A DNA stretch of 18,512 nt from an uncultured Collinsella sp. (lineage in GTDB: Bacteria > Actinomycetota > Coriobacteriia > Coriobacteriales > Coriobacteriaceae), in contig URKU01000033.1 in the NCBI GenBank assembly GCA_900548515.1, forward strand, positions 1 through 18,512, written 5' to 3'. Below are positions 7,504 to 16,705 of this stretch, in pieces. Below the pieces are notes generated by a model that searched no databases, was not told where the DNA came from, and saw nothing but the letters and a program-made list of their open reading frames with translations. The translations under genes and the position numbers were made by a program. Every line of letters begins with the position of its first letter. The stretch's first letter is position 1.

Positions 7504-8253
7504 ATGGCATTTGACTTCACGGGCAAGACCGCGATTGTCACGGGTGGCACTCAGGGCATTGGCCTCGAGATCGCCAAGGGCATCGTCGCGGGCGGCGGAC
7601 ACGTCGCGCTCATCGCAAGGAACGCTGCTAAGGGCGAGGCCGCTGTGGCCGAGCTTGGCGAGGGCAACAAGTTCTATCAGCTCGATGTTGCCGATGCGCC
7701 CAAGGCGCGTGAGACCGTCGAGCAGATTTTTACGGACCTGCCGCAAACCAACATCCTGATCAACTGCGCTGGCGTCATCAGCACCAAGAAGTTCGACGAG
7801 ATCGATGACACCGAGTGGCGTCGCACCATCGACATTAACCTCAACGGTACCTTCACTATGATGAACGCCGTGTACCCGCACTTTAAGGCGGCCCATGCCG
7901 GCACTATCGTCAACGTGAGTTCCGTTGCGGGCAAGATCGGCGGTGGCCTGCTCGGCACCGCTGCCTACGCCAGCTCCAAAGCAGGTGTTAACGGTCTAAC
8001 CAAGGCAGTCGCCAAGGAAGGCGGCAAGTTTGGCGTTCGCTGCAACGCCGTGTGCCCGTCGCTCACGTTGACCGATATGACCTCGATTCTCTCTGACGAG
8101 AACTCTCAGCGCATCATCAACGGTATTCCTCTGGGCCGCGCCGCCCAGGCCAGCGAGCCTGCGCAGATGGTGCTGTTCTTCGCTTCCGACCTCGCCAGCT
8201 TCGTGAACGGCGAGATTGGTGACTGCGACGGCGGCATCGTCCTGGACGGGTAA
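7504..8253 (+). CDS. SDR-family NAD(P)-dependent oxidoreductase
   Basis: A 249-residue classical short-chain dehydrogenase. The dinucleotide-binding motif is TGGTQGIG at 13-20, NCAG is at 87-90, an assisting Asn lies near 113, the catalytic Ser near 139-140 and the YASSK active site at 155-159. The C-terminal VNGEIGDCDGG resembles the usual end of FabG- or KduD-like enzymes. The ATG at 7504 has AAGGGGG eight bases upstream; an out-of-frame ATG at 7496 is ignored. It is divergent from marR, with 250 bases between them. Next on the same strand is a 2-keto-3-deoxygluconate permease, so a sugar-acid oxidoreductase role such as KduD-like is plausible. Sequence alone does not separate this from other SDR activities. 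It is cytoplasmic and soluble. Confidence 0.88.
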   Translation: MAFDFTGKTAIVTGGTQGIGLEIAKGIVAGGGHVALIARNAAKGEAAVAELGEGNKFYQLDVADAPKARETVEQIFTDLPQTNILINCAGVISTKKFDEIDDTEWRRTIDINLNGTFTMMNAVYPHFKAAHAGTIVNVSSVAGKIGGGLLGTAAYASSKAGVNGLTKAVAKEGGKFGVRCNAVCPSLTLTDMTSILSDENSQRIINGIPLGRAAQASEPAQMVLFFASDLASFVNGEIGDCDGGIVLDG

Positions 8254-8272
8254 TACCCCACGACGATTGTTC

Positions 8273-8310
8273 GGCGACGGTTCCTGCGACTCGGGACCGT
8301 CGCCTTCTTT
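8273..8310 (+). terminator. intrinsic terminator after the SDR gene
   Basis: GGCGACGGTTCC (8273-8284) pairs with GGGACCGTCGCC (8293-8304), a 12-bp stem with one G-U pair and an 8-base loop, followed by TTCTTT. It lies 19 bases past the stop. It implies that the permease gene is at least partly transcribed separately, or that expression steps down between the two genes. Confidence 0.75.
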
Positions 8311-8363
8311 CTGACATAGGCGCGTGCGGCTACGATTCGCATGCATCCAAAGGAGATATATAT

Positions 8364-9377
8364 ATGAGTGAATCGACTGCGGTGGAGGCGCCGGCGGCAA
8401 AGGAGCCGTTCTTTAAGATGTCCTCCATCCCGGGTGCCAATATTTTGGTGCCGCTTTTGCTGGGCTGCCTGCTCAACACGCTATTCCCCGACCTGTTCAA
8501 AACGCTCGGCAGTTTTACGCTTGGCATGACTCAGCAGGGCGCAGGCCCGCTCGTGGGCGCTTTTTTGCTCATCGTCGGTACGACGATTTCGTTTAAGAGT
8601 GCTCCTGCCGCCGCTGCCCGCGGCGCCATCATCATCGCCGTCAAGCAGATCGTGGTCGTTGCCGTGTCGCTGCTCATCCTTTATGTATTCAACGACAACC
8701 TGTTTGGCATCTCTGCCATGGTGATGCTGGCCGCTTGCACCGGCGCCAACAACGCTATGTACGCTGGTCTGATGGGCACCATGGGCAATGAGGCCGAGCG
8801 TGGCGCCGTCGCCATCACCACGCTGGTTGTCGGCCCTCCGGTCACGATGATCGTGCTCGGCGCTGCCGGTCAGGCTCCGATCGGCTGGTCGCTCGTGGGC
8901 GCCATCCTGCCGATCGTCGTCGGCATTATTCTGGGTAACCTCTTCCCGAGCTTTAAGAAGATGATGGCACCGGCACTTTCCGCCATCATCGTGCTCGTCT
9001 TCTTTGCCATGGGCTCGACCATGACCTTTGGCCAGCTCATTAATGGCGGTCTTCCCGGTATTCTGCTCGGCGTGATCTGCTCGGTGGTCTTTGCAATTCC
9101 CGTCATCGCGGTTGATAAGCTCACGGGCGGTACGGGTGTCGCAGGTGCAGCCATTTCGAGCTGCGCCGGAGCCAATGTGGCCACGCCTGCTGCCATGGCA
9201 AGCGTCAACGGGGCCATGTACGGTGGTGCCGTGCTCGCGACGGCTACGGCACAGGTTGCTGCCTGCGCAATCGTGACGGCTATTTTGACCCCGCTGGTCA
9301 CCAGCTGGTGCTACAAGCATTTTGAGGGCCAGGGCCACAGCAAGGCAACGACCGATAAGGCCGCCGCAGCCGCCTAA
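8364..9377 (+). CDS. kdgT: 2-keto-3-deoxygluconate permease (KdgT family)
   Basis: A 337-residue, strongly hydrophobic protein, close in length to E. coli KdgT (327), with about ten membrane segments. It shares the family pattern: PGANILVPLLLG near the N-terminus, the region TGANNAMYAGLMG, GPPVTMIVLGAAG, and the characteristic late block VDKLTGG...GVAGAAISSCAGANVATPAA. Known members are proton symporters for 2-keto-3-deoxygluconate, a product of pectin and uronate breakdown. A strong AAAGGAG lies 8 bases before the ATG. An alanine-rich, lysine-containing tail ends the protein. A weak promoter (TTTCTG 8308-8313, TACGAT 8331-8336, 17 bases apart) could drive it after the terminator. The KDG kinase and aldolase are not in the window. 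Confidence 0.87.
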   Translation: MSESTAVEAPAAKEPFFKMSSIPGANILVPLLLGCLLNTLFPDLFKTLGSFTLGMTQQGAGPLVGAFLLIVGTTISFKSAPAAAARGAIIIAVKQIVVVAVSLLILYVFNDNLFGISAMVMLAACTGANNAMYAGLMGTMGNEAERGAVAITTLVVGPPVTMIVLGAAGQAPIGWSLVGAILPIVVGIILGNLFPSFKKMMAPALSAIIVLVFFAMGSTMTFGQLINGGLPGILLGVICSVVFAIPVIAVDKLTGGTGVAGAAISSCAGANVATPAAMASVNGAMYGGAVLATATAQVAACAIVTAILTPLVTSWCYKHFEGQGHSKATTDKAAAAA

Positions 9378-9416
9378 TGCCAAGCGGCAATCAAAGCTAA
9401 AAAACTAGCCACGCCT

Positions 9417-9452
9417 CAGGGCGGCCACGGGGGAAGTCCCGTGACCGCCCTG
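9417..9452 (+). terminator. terminator-like hairpin after kdgT
   Basis: CAGGGCGGCCACGGG (9417-9431) pairs with CCCGTGACCGCCCTG (9438-9452) at 14 of 15 positions, with a 6-base loop. The downstream tract is only CAGTTTCTG, so release may be inefficient. It begins 39 bases after the kdgT stop. Confidence 0.65.
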
Positions 9453-9847
9453 CAGTTTCTGTGGGGTCTCTGGGGCACTTTACCCTACTAAAACTGGCAT
9501 AACAGCTAGAGTGAACGTCGTATAAAGGCAAGGAAAAATACCAAACAAATCGGTGAACGGTAGTTGTTCGCGCTCGCATTTCCTGCGGATTTGTTAAAAA
9601 CGCCCTAATGGTATAAAAAAAGAAACATATAACAGCCCTGATGAAGGGGGTAGCTATGTTATCCTTCTCAAACGGGTGAAATCTTGGGTTTTGGGTTGCA
9701 GTTCCAAGGTGGACAAACGTTTTTCCCTGTACCAACGTGTGGTGAAGAACGGAAGAAGCCGGTAGTGCAAGCCGATAATTCAAGAATTCAATAAGCAGCG
9801 GTGTGAGAGAGCGCCGCATTACACGTAACTAGGAGCGTGGTTACACA
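9453..9847 (+). promoter_or_regulatory. 395-base leader and promoter region of split pfl
   Basis: There is no protein-sized frame. A candidate promoter is TTGTTA (9591-9596) and TATAAA (9612-9617), 15 bases apart; using TTTGTT at 9590 makes it 16. Downstream, ATG at 9656 preceded by AAGGGGG opens a seven-codon frame (MLSFSNG then TGA); the ATG at 9641 in the same frame gives twelve codons. Whether this short frame is translated is unknown. The leader of roughly 220 bases after the promoter is long for a simple gene and could hold redox or carbon control of this anaerobic enzyme. Confidence 0.4.
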
Positions 9848-11899
<2,052 letters not shown>

Positions 11900-11900
11900 C

Positions 11901-11925
11901 TATTGTTAGTGCTATACTAACAATA
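11901..11925 (+). promoter_or_regulatory. first hairpin between the pfl halves
   Basis: TATTGTTAG (11901-11909) and CTAACAATA (11917-11925) form a perfect 9-bp AT-rich stem with a 7-base loop, beginning 2 bases after the pflB core stop. No T-tract follows. Candidate RNA processing or stability element, or a protein-binding palindrome. Confidence 0.55.
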
Positions 11926-11941
11926 ACGATTACTGATTAGT

Positions 11942-11961
11942 GCGCCGGTTTCGGCCGGCGC
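11942..11961 (+). promoter_or_regulatory. second, GC-rich hairpin ahead of the radical-domain gene
   Basis: GCGCCGG (11942-11948) and CCGGCGC (11955-11961) form a perfect 7-bp stem with a TTTCGG loop. Flanking GATTA (11935-11939) and TAATC (11966-11970) can extend the pairing. It ends 9 bases before the GAAGGAG Shine-Dalgarno of the next gene. This placement suits a 5' end-protecting hairpin on a processed message, by inference. Confidence 0.55.
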
Positions 11962-11984
11962 CTATTAATCGAAGGAGACACATT

Positions 11985-12236
11985 ATGAAGGTTTCTGAAG
12001 TTTCCGAGACTCAGGCCGATAACCTGGTCCACATGCTCGACGCTTACGCCGAGAAGGGTGGCCACCACCTGAACATCAACGTCTTCAACCGTGAGACGCT
12101 GCTCGACGCTCAGGCTCACCCCGAGAAGTACCCGCAGCTGACCATCCGCGTTTCCGGCTATGCCGTGAACTTCCACACGCTCACCAAGGAGCAGCAGGAC
12201 GAGGTCATTGCGCGTACCTTCCACGACAAGTTCTAA
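11985..12236 (+). CDS. stand-alone glycyl-radical subunit of pyruvate formate-lyase
   Basis: An 83-residue protein corresponding to the C-terminal segment missing from the gene before it. It contains HHLNINVFNRETLLDAQAHP, then YPQLTIRVSGYAV with G58 as the radical glycine, then TKEQQDEVIARTF, all near-identical to the end of E. coli PflB. The N-terminal part TQADNLVHMLDAY matches the helix just before it in PflB. E. coli GrcA (127 residues) has an unrelated N-terminal extension and accompanies a complete PflB; neither is true here. A GAAGGAG Shine-Dalgarno lies 7 bases upstream of the ATG. It presumably assembles with the 683-residue core, and the activase would put the radical on G58. It is soluble and oxygen-sensitive once activated. 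Confidence 0.92.
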   Translation: MKVSEVSETQADNLVHMLDAYAEKGGHHLNINVFNRETLLDAQAHPEKYPQLTIRVSGYAVNFHTLTKEQQDEVIARTFHDKF

Positions 12237-12259
12237 AGGGGCTCAACTCCCGCAGGATC

Positions 12260-12386
12260 GCCGGGGCTGTTTGGGCTACCTCCCAAAACGTCCTCGGACA
12301 TGCAAAGAGGCTCGCTGCGCACTTCGTGCGGCGAGCCTCTTTGCGTCCTGCGGAATGTTTTGGGAGGTAGCCCAAACAGCCCCGGC
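12260..12386. repeat. 30-bp perfect inverted repeat forming a rod-like hairpin
   Basis: Bases 12260-12289 and 12357-12386 are perfect reverse complements (30 of 30). The left arm begins GCCGGGGCTGTTTGGGCTAC. Beyond a small internal loop, CAGGA (12253-12257) can pair with TCCTG (12392-12396). The intervening DNA folds too (separate entry), so 145 bases could make one rod. It begins 24 bases after the radical-subunit stop and lies before the lacI regulator, where it should end transcription. Its size suggests a repeat element that also serves as terminator. Confidence 0.7.
12296..12348 (+). terminator. inner terminator-like hairpin after split pfl
   Basis: GCAAAGAGGCTCGC (12302-12315) and GCGAGCCTCTTTGC (12331-12344) form a perfect 14-bp stem. 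CGCAC/GTGCG (12318-12322 with 12326-12330) extends it inside, and GGAC/GTCC (12296-12299 with 12345-12348) outside. There is no T-tract after the stem. It lies within the 30-bp inverted repeat. Confidence 0.65.
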
Positions 12387-12477
12387 GGGGGTCCTGTGTA
12401 GTCACCCTTTAGGCGGAACTCTCCTAATTATTTGGATGAGTCGTTTACTTACTTGTGCTGTTACCGTCTTCCCGCTG

Positions 12478-12516
12478 TTGTTGGGGTATGCTTTGTTCGT
12501 ATGTAAACGTATGACA
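12478..12516 (+). promoter_or_regulatory. candidate lacI-type regulator promoter with operator O1
   Basis: TTGTTG (12478-12483) and TATGTA (12500-12505) lie 16 bases apart. TGTAAACGTATGACA (12502-12516) matches the tandem sites upstream of the GH32 gene (TGAAAACGNTTGACA) at all but two defined positions and overlaps the putative -10 box. This suggests the regulator represses itself. The promoter boxes are weak; the operator similarity is the stronger observation. Confidence 0.5.
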
Positions 12517-12536
12517 TGTTGATGGGGGAGGGTGCT

Positions 12537-13547
12537 ATGGCTCACGAGAGTGCCCGTTCTAAGGATACGGCTAAGCCTGGCATCAAGGAAGTTGCAGCGG
12601 TGGCGGGGGTTTCGCCTACTACGGTATCTCGCGTGCTTAATAATCGCGGCTACATTAGCCAGGAAACCCGCGATAAAGTCCATGCGGCGATGGAGCGCAT
12701 CAACTATACGCCCAACGATATCGCCCGTGCCATGCTCAACGGTCGCCTGAATCTTATCGGTATGATCGTTCCCTTTGTGAGCAGCCCGTTCCATGCTCAG
12801 GTTGTGCAGGCGGTCGAGCGCACGTTAGCGGAAAACGGCTTTAAGATGTTGCTGTGCAACAGCGCCAATCGACCCGATCTTGAGCGTTCCTATATTGACA
12901 TGCTCCGCCGCAATATGGTCGACGGCGTCATCGTCAACTCCCTCAATATCGGTGCCGAGGCATATGCCGAGATGGGCTTGAGCCTGGTTGGCATCGACTG
13001 CGATCTTGGCGAGGGCTCTGTCCAGATTGCAAGTGACAGCTATGGCATTGGCGAGCTCGCCACGCGCCGTCTGATTGATGACGGCTGCAGGCGTATCCTG
13101 TGCCTGCGCAGCAATAGCCGCATGCGCATGCCTGCCAATAAGCGTACCGATGCCTACCTCGATGTTGTTGAGCAGGCCGGTTTGTCCGCGCTTGTCCGTG
13201 AGGTTGAGTTCGTTAAGCCCGACGACGAAAAGGGCGCGGTCGTTGCGAAGATCCTCGATGAGAACCCCGATATTGACGGCATCTTTGCGGGAGACGATAC
13301 GATGGCGGCCATCTGTCTCAACGTGATGAAGCAGCGCGGCTTGAGCGCTCCAGACGATATTAAGGTCGTGGGCGCGGATGGTGCCCGCCGAACTATGACG
13401 TTTATGCCTGACTTAACAACCGTACGTCAAGATATCGATCGCATCGGAGAGCTCGCGGCGCAATCCATCATCGCTCTTATTAACGGCGATAATCCCGAAT
13501 CGAATATCAAGCTCCCCGTTGAACTCATTGAGGGCAAAACCGCGTAG
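12537..13547 (+). CDS. LacI-family transcriptional regulator of the sucrose/fructoside locus
   Basis: The predicted product has 336 residues. The helix-turn-helix IKEVAAVAGVSPTTVSRVLN is at 16-35, followed by the hinge helix NDIARAMLNGR at 60-70. The rest is a periplasmic-binding-protein-like sugar-sensing domain with the usual LIGMIVPFVSSPFHAQVVQA opening and GIFAGDDTMAAICL block. The ATG at 12537 has GGGGGAGG five bases upstream. An in-frame ATG at 12516 lies inside the operator and lacks a proper site. It is followed after 183 bases by the GH32-PTS-GH32 genes, and sites matching its own upstream operator occur there. It probably represses them until a sugar or sugar phosphate, perhaps sucrose 6-phosphate or fructose, binds. 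Confidence 0.9.
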   Translation: MAHESARSKDTAKPGIKEVAAVAGVSPTTVSRVLNNRGYISQETRDKVHAAMERINYTPNDIARAMLNGRLNLIGMIVPFVSSPFHAQVVQAVERTLAENGFKMLLCNSANRPDLERSYIDMLRRNMVDGVIVNSLNIGAEAYAEMGLSLVGIDCDLGEGSVQIASDSYGIGELATRRLIDDGCRRILCLRSNSRMRMPANKRTDAYLDVVEQAGLSALVREVEFVKPDDEKGAVVAKILDENPDIDGIFAGDDTMAAICLNVMKQRGLSAPDDIKVVGADGARRTMTFMPDLTTVRQDIDRIGELAAQSIIALINGDNPESNIKLPVELIEGKTA

Positions 13548-13603
13548 TTCATCCCGTGCCAAAAGAATTCCTCAAACGCCTCTGATGACCGTTCACCGGC
13601 ATA

Positions 13604-13618
13604 TGTCAACCGTTTGCC
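13604..13618 (+). promoter_or_regulatory. weak operator-like site O2
   Basis: TGTCAACCGTTTGCC reads GGCAAACGGTTGACA on the minus strand, sharing AAACG and TTGACA with the tandem operators 33 and 50 bases downstream. It is less conserved than they are and may be an auxiliary site. Confidence 0.4.
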
Positions 13619-13650
13619 GACGACTGGAACTGCGAAAAGACGTATTGGTG

Positions 13651-13688
13651 TGAAAACGTTTGACATATGAAAACGATTGACATATCTT
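13651..13688 (+). promoter_or_regulatory. tandem LacI-type operators overlapping the GH32-PTS promoter
   Basis: TGAAAACGTTTGACA (13651-13665) and TGAAAACGATTGACA (13668-13682) are direct repeats 17 bases apart, each with the AAACG core seen in LacI-family sites. The first contains a perfect -35 TTGACA (13660-13665), and 17 bases on is TATCTT (13683-13688), a plausible -10. Binding of the upstream regulator would block polymerase. The transcript would start near 13695. Confidence 0.7.
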
Positions 13689-13730
13689 GCCATTGTACCG
13701 AGTTAGTATGTCGTGGAAAGGAAGTCTCGG

Positions 13731-15113
13731 ATGCACAAGGTGTATTACCAGCCTGAGGGAATTTGGGTAGGCGACATCATGCCGTACGGCGAGGACGGCA
13801 CGTTCTATCTCTATCATCAGCGTGACACGCGTAACCCCGAACCTTTCGGAGAGCCGTTTGGCTGGGCACTCGCTACGACCAAGGATTTCGTCAACTACAA
13901 GGACTTTGGCGAGAGCCTTGAGCGCGGCGGCGACGAGGAAGTCGACCAGTACATTTATGCCGGCACGGTGTTTAAGGTGGGCGACAAGTACCATGCGCTC
14001 TACACTGGTTGCAATCGCGATAAGGTCCGCGCACGTTTGATGAAGCAGGTTCTTCTTCACGCAACGAGCGACGACGCCGTCAAGTGGGAGAAGAACATCG
14101 CCGAGACGCTGCTTCCGCCCCAGGAGGGTTACGATGACCGCAACTGGCGCGATCCCTTTGTGCTTTGGGATGAGGAGAACGAAGAGTACATGCTCATCCT
14201 CGGCACGCGTGTGGGCGAGGACAAGCGTCTGATGACCGGCCGCCTGGTCAAGTTCACCTCCAAGGATCTGACCAACTGGGAGTTCCAGGGCGACTGGTGG
14301 AACCCGGGCCTGTACACCATGTTTGAGATGCCTGATCTCTTTAAGATGGGCGACTGGTGGTACCTCGTCTTTTCCGAGTACAGCGACGGCAACAAGACCC
14401 GTTACCGCATGTCCAAGTCCATCAACGGTCCTTGGATTACCCCCGCTGACGACTCCTTCGACGGCCGCGCGTACTACGCCGCTCGCACCGCATTCGATGG
14501 CGAGCGTCGCGTTCTCTTTGGTTGGGTTCCTACGCGTGACGAGGGCGGCGACCCCAGCTCTTACCTATGGGGTGGCACCTTTATGCCCCTCGAGATCGTT
14601 CAGCGTGCCGACGGAACGCTCGGCACCAAGCTCCCCGACAGCATGCTTGGCGCCTTTGGCGAGGCTAAGGCAGTCGAGACCTTTGAGCTTTCCTGCGAGT
14701 CGGGCAAGGTCGAGCAGGTGCTCGCCGCGGATGCCGGCTCCACCTACTTGCTCGATGCCGACATTGAGCTCGGCGGTAACGCTGCCGGCTTCTCGGTCAA
14801 GTTCGCCGAGGACGCCGAGACCGGTCTTGCCTATGAGTTCCGCGCCAACCTGCGCGAGGGCAAGCTCGAGTTCACGCCGGCTCCCCAGTACCCGTGGTTC
14901 CAGGTCAACAACATGGGCCTCGAGCGTCCGTTGTTCTTTAAGGGCGAGGGCACTCACCATGTGCGTCTGGTCGTCGACGACGACATCGCGACCATCTTTG
15001 TCGATGATGTTGCGCTCAACGCTCGCTTCTGCAACAAGCAGGGCCAGGGTGTGGCGCTTACCGTCACCGACGGTGCGCTCAAGTGCGCAAACGCAACGAT
15101 CGCGTCTCTGTAG
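13731..15113 (+). CDS. divergent GH32-type beta-fructosidase-like glycoside hydrolase
   Basis: The product has 460 residues. It is a GH32 relative with an N-terminal five-bladed propeller (about 1-300) and a C-terminal beta-sandwich (about 315-460). The usual WMNDPNG nucleophile motif is replaced by IWVGDIMPYG, with D15 the probable nucleophile. RDP is kept (R140-D141-P142), and the acid/base motif is EMPDLF (E199) instead of ECPDLF. No signal peptide is seen, so it should act in the cytoplasm on a sugar brought in by the next gene's transporter. The ATG at 13731 has GGAAAGGAAG about 7 bases upstream; an in-frame GTG at 13713 would overlap that site and is rejected. First gene of the operator-controlled unit. 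Substrate unproven: sucrose 6-phosphate, kestose or another fructoside. Confidence 0.85.
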   Translation: MHKVYYQPEGIWVGDIMPYGEDGTFYLYHQRDTRNPEPFGEPFGWALATTKDFVNYKDFGESLERGGDEEVDQYIYAGTVFKVGDKYHALYTGCNRDKVRARLMKQVLLHATSDDAVKWEKNIAETLLPPQEGYDDRNWRDPFVLWDEENEEYMLILGTRVGEDKRLMTGRLVKFTSKDLTNWEFQGDWWNPGLYTMFEMPDLFKMGDWWYLVFSEYSDGNKTRYRMSKSINGPWITPADDSFDGRAYYAARTAFDGERRVLFGWVPTRDEGGDPSSYLWGGTFMPLEIVQRADGTLGTKLPDSMLGAFGEAKAVETFELSCESGKVEQVLAADAGSTYLLDADIELGGNAAGFSVKFAEDAETGLAYEFRANLREGKLEFTPAPQYPWFQVNNMGLERPLFFKGEGTHHVRLVVDDDIATIFVDDVALNARFCNKQGQGVALTVTDGALKCANATIASL

Positions 15114-15158
15114 CGGCAACGAACCGTTTTATGATTTAGAAAAGGAATGGAGAGGAAC

Positions 15159-16610
15159 ATGGACTACAAGGCAGTGTCCCAGCAAGTCGTCGACAACGTC
15201 GGCGGACTGGAGAACATCGAGGGCGCCACGCATTGCGTGACCCGTCTGCGTCTGGTGCTCAAGGATACGAGCAAATACAACAAGGCCGAGCTCGAGAACA
15301 TCGATGGCGTCAAGGGCGTGCTGTACAACAGCGGCCAGCTCATGATCATCTTCGGTACCGGTACCGTCAACAAGGTTTACGATGAGTTTATGGCTCTGAC
15401 GGGCGTTAAGGAGATCAGTGCTTCCGAGGTCAAGGGCGCTGAGGCGGACAAGAAGGGCAAGTTCTTCTCGGTCCTCAAGGTATTCTCGGACATCTTTATC
15501 CCCATCATTCCCGCCTTCGTCGGCGCTGCAATCATCATCGGCCTTAAGTCGCTGATCGTTGCCAACGGCCTCTTTGGCATGGAAGGCAGCCTCGCCGATC
15601 ACAGCGAGTTCCTCAAGAACCTCGCAAGCTTCTTTGCCATTATCGCCACCACGTTCGACTACCTGCCTGTCCTGGTTATGTACAGCGCGGTCAAGCGTTT
15701 TGGCGGTAACCCGATCCTGGGCATCCTCGTCGGTATCGTCATGGTTCACCCGAGCCTTATGAACCGTAACACGTTCGTTATGGACCCGACGGGTGCTGAG
15801 TACTGGAACTTCGGTCCGCTCTCCATTCCCATGGTTGCTTTCCAGGGCGGCGTGTTCCCTGCAATCCTGACTGCCTGGTTTATGGCCAAGGTCGAGAAGA
15901 TTGCCCAGAAGTACATCCCCGAGGTCGTTTCGTTCGTCTTTGTCCCGACCGTTACCCTGATTCTTGCTAACGTCGCCCTGTTCACCGTGTTCGGCCCGCT
16001 CGGCAACCTGATCGGCGACGTCCTCGCCGGCGTAATCGATATCCTGTACAACAGGATGGGCGTCTTCGGTGCCTTTGTCTTTGCCGCATTCCTGCAGCCG
16101 CTCGTCGTTACCGGTACGCATCAGTTCATCCAGGGTATCGAGGCAAACCTCGTCGCCACGACTGGCTTCAACTACATCCAGGCCATCTGGTCGGTTTCCA
16201 TCATCGCCCAGGGCGGCGGCGCCATCGGCATGTACCTCATTCACAAGAAGCATTCCAAAGAGCGCAACATCTGCATGTCGTCCTTTATCCCGACGCTGGT
16301 CGGTATCTCCGAGCCCGCAATCTTTGCTGCAAACATGCGCTACTCGATCATCCCGTTCATCTGCGCTTGCATCGGTGCAGGCTGCGGCGGTGCCTTCGTG
16401 AAGCTCTTTGAGGTGCGCGCCATCGGTCAGGGTCTGACCGGCGTGCTTGGCCTGCTCATCGTTACGCCCGAGACGCTCGTGTGGTATGTGGTCGGCAATC
16501 TCATCGCCTTCATCGTGCCGATCGTCTTGATCTTTGCCTACAACAAGGCAAAGGGCGTGCCGACCACCGATGAAGAGGGCGCTGGCGCTGGCTTCGACGT
16601 TAGCTTCTAG
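15159..16610 (+). CDS. PTS EIIBC component, sucrose/beta-glucoside type
   Basis: A 483-residue membrane permease that imports and phosphorylates a sugar. EIIB occupies about 1-85, with phosphocysteine C26 in THCVTRLRL. EIIC follows from about 105 to 470, with about ten hydrophobic segments and the conserved GISEPAIFA at 382-390. There is no EIIA domain, so a separate EIIA (often the glucose-type one) must donate phosphate to C26. The start was set at ATG 15159 with GGAG six bases upstream; the ATG at 15147 has no spaced site. It lies 45 bases after the first GH32 gene and before the second, so imported sugar would arrive phosphorylated for the cytoplasmic hydrolases. Sucrose is likely from context; trehalose-type specificity is not excluded by sequence alone. 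Confidence 0.9.
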   Translation: MDYKAVSQQVVDNVGGLENIEGATHCVTRLRLVLKDTSKYNKAELENIDGVKGVLYNSGQLMIIFGTGTVNKVYDEFMALTGVKEISASEVKGAEADKKGKFFSVLKVFSDIFIPIIPAFVGAAIIIGLKSLIVANGLFGMEGSLADHSEFLKNLASFFAIIATTFDYLPVLVMYSAVKRFGGNPILGILVGIVMVHPSLMNRNTFVMDPTGAEYWNFGPLSIPMVAFQGGVFPAILTAWFMAKVEKIAQKYIPEVVSFVFVPTVTLILANVALFTVFGPLGNLIGDVLAGVIDILYNRMGVFGAFVFAAFLQPLVVTGTHQFIQGIEANLVATTGFNYIQAIWSVSIIAQGGGAIGMYLIHKKHSKERNICMSSFIPTLVGISEPAIFAANMRYSIIPFICACIGAGCGGAFVKLFEVRAIGQGLTGVLGLLIVTPETLVWYVVGNLIAFIVPIVLIFAYNKAKGVPTTDEEGAGAGFDVSF

Positions 16611-16649
16611 TTGAGCCGTTCAGCGTAATCTGAGGATAAGTCCATTTGA

Positions 16650-16687
16650 GGAAGGGCGTTCGACTCGTGTGAGTCGAGCGTCCTTCC
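16650..16687 (+). terminator. hairpin between EIIBC and second GH32 gene, partial terminator or attenuator
   Basis: GGAAGGGCGTTCGACTC (16650-16666) pairs with GAGTCGAGCGTCCTTCC (16671-16687), 17 bp including two G-U pairs, with a GTGT loop. No T-tract follows. It ends 18 bases before the next ATG, close enough to affect message stability or ribosome access. Confidence 0.6.
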
Positions 16688-16705
16688 CCATAGACGAGAA
16701 AGCCA

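Noticed and set aside
11985..12236. GrcA-type spare-part protein accompanying a complete PflB
   Set aside because: The adjacent core has no radical domain of its own, and the small protein lacks the long GrcA N-terminal part.
13713..13730. GTG at 13713 as start of the first GH32
   Set aside because: It would translate through the Shine-Dalgarno (GGAAAGGAAG) that serves the ATG at 13731.
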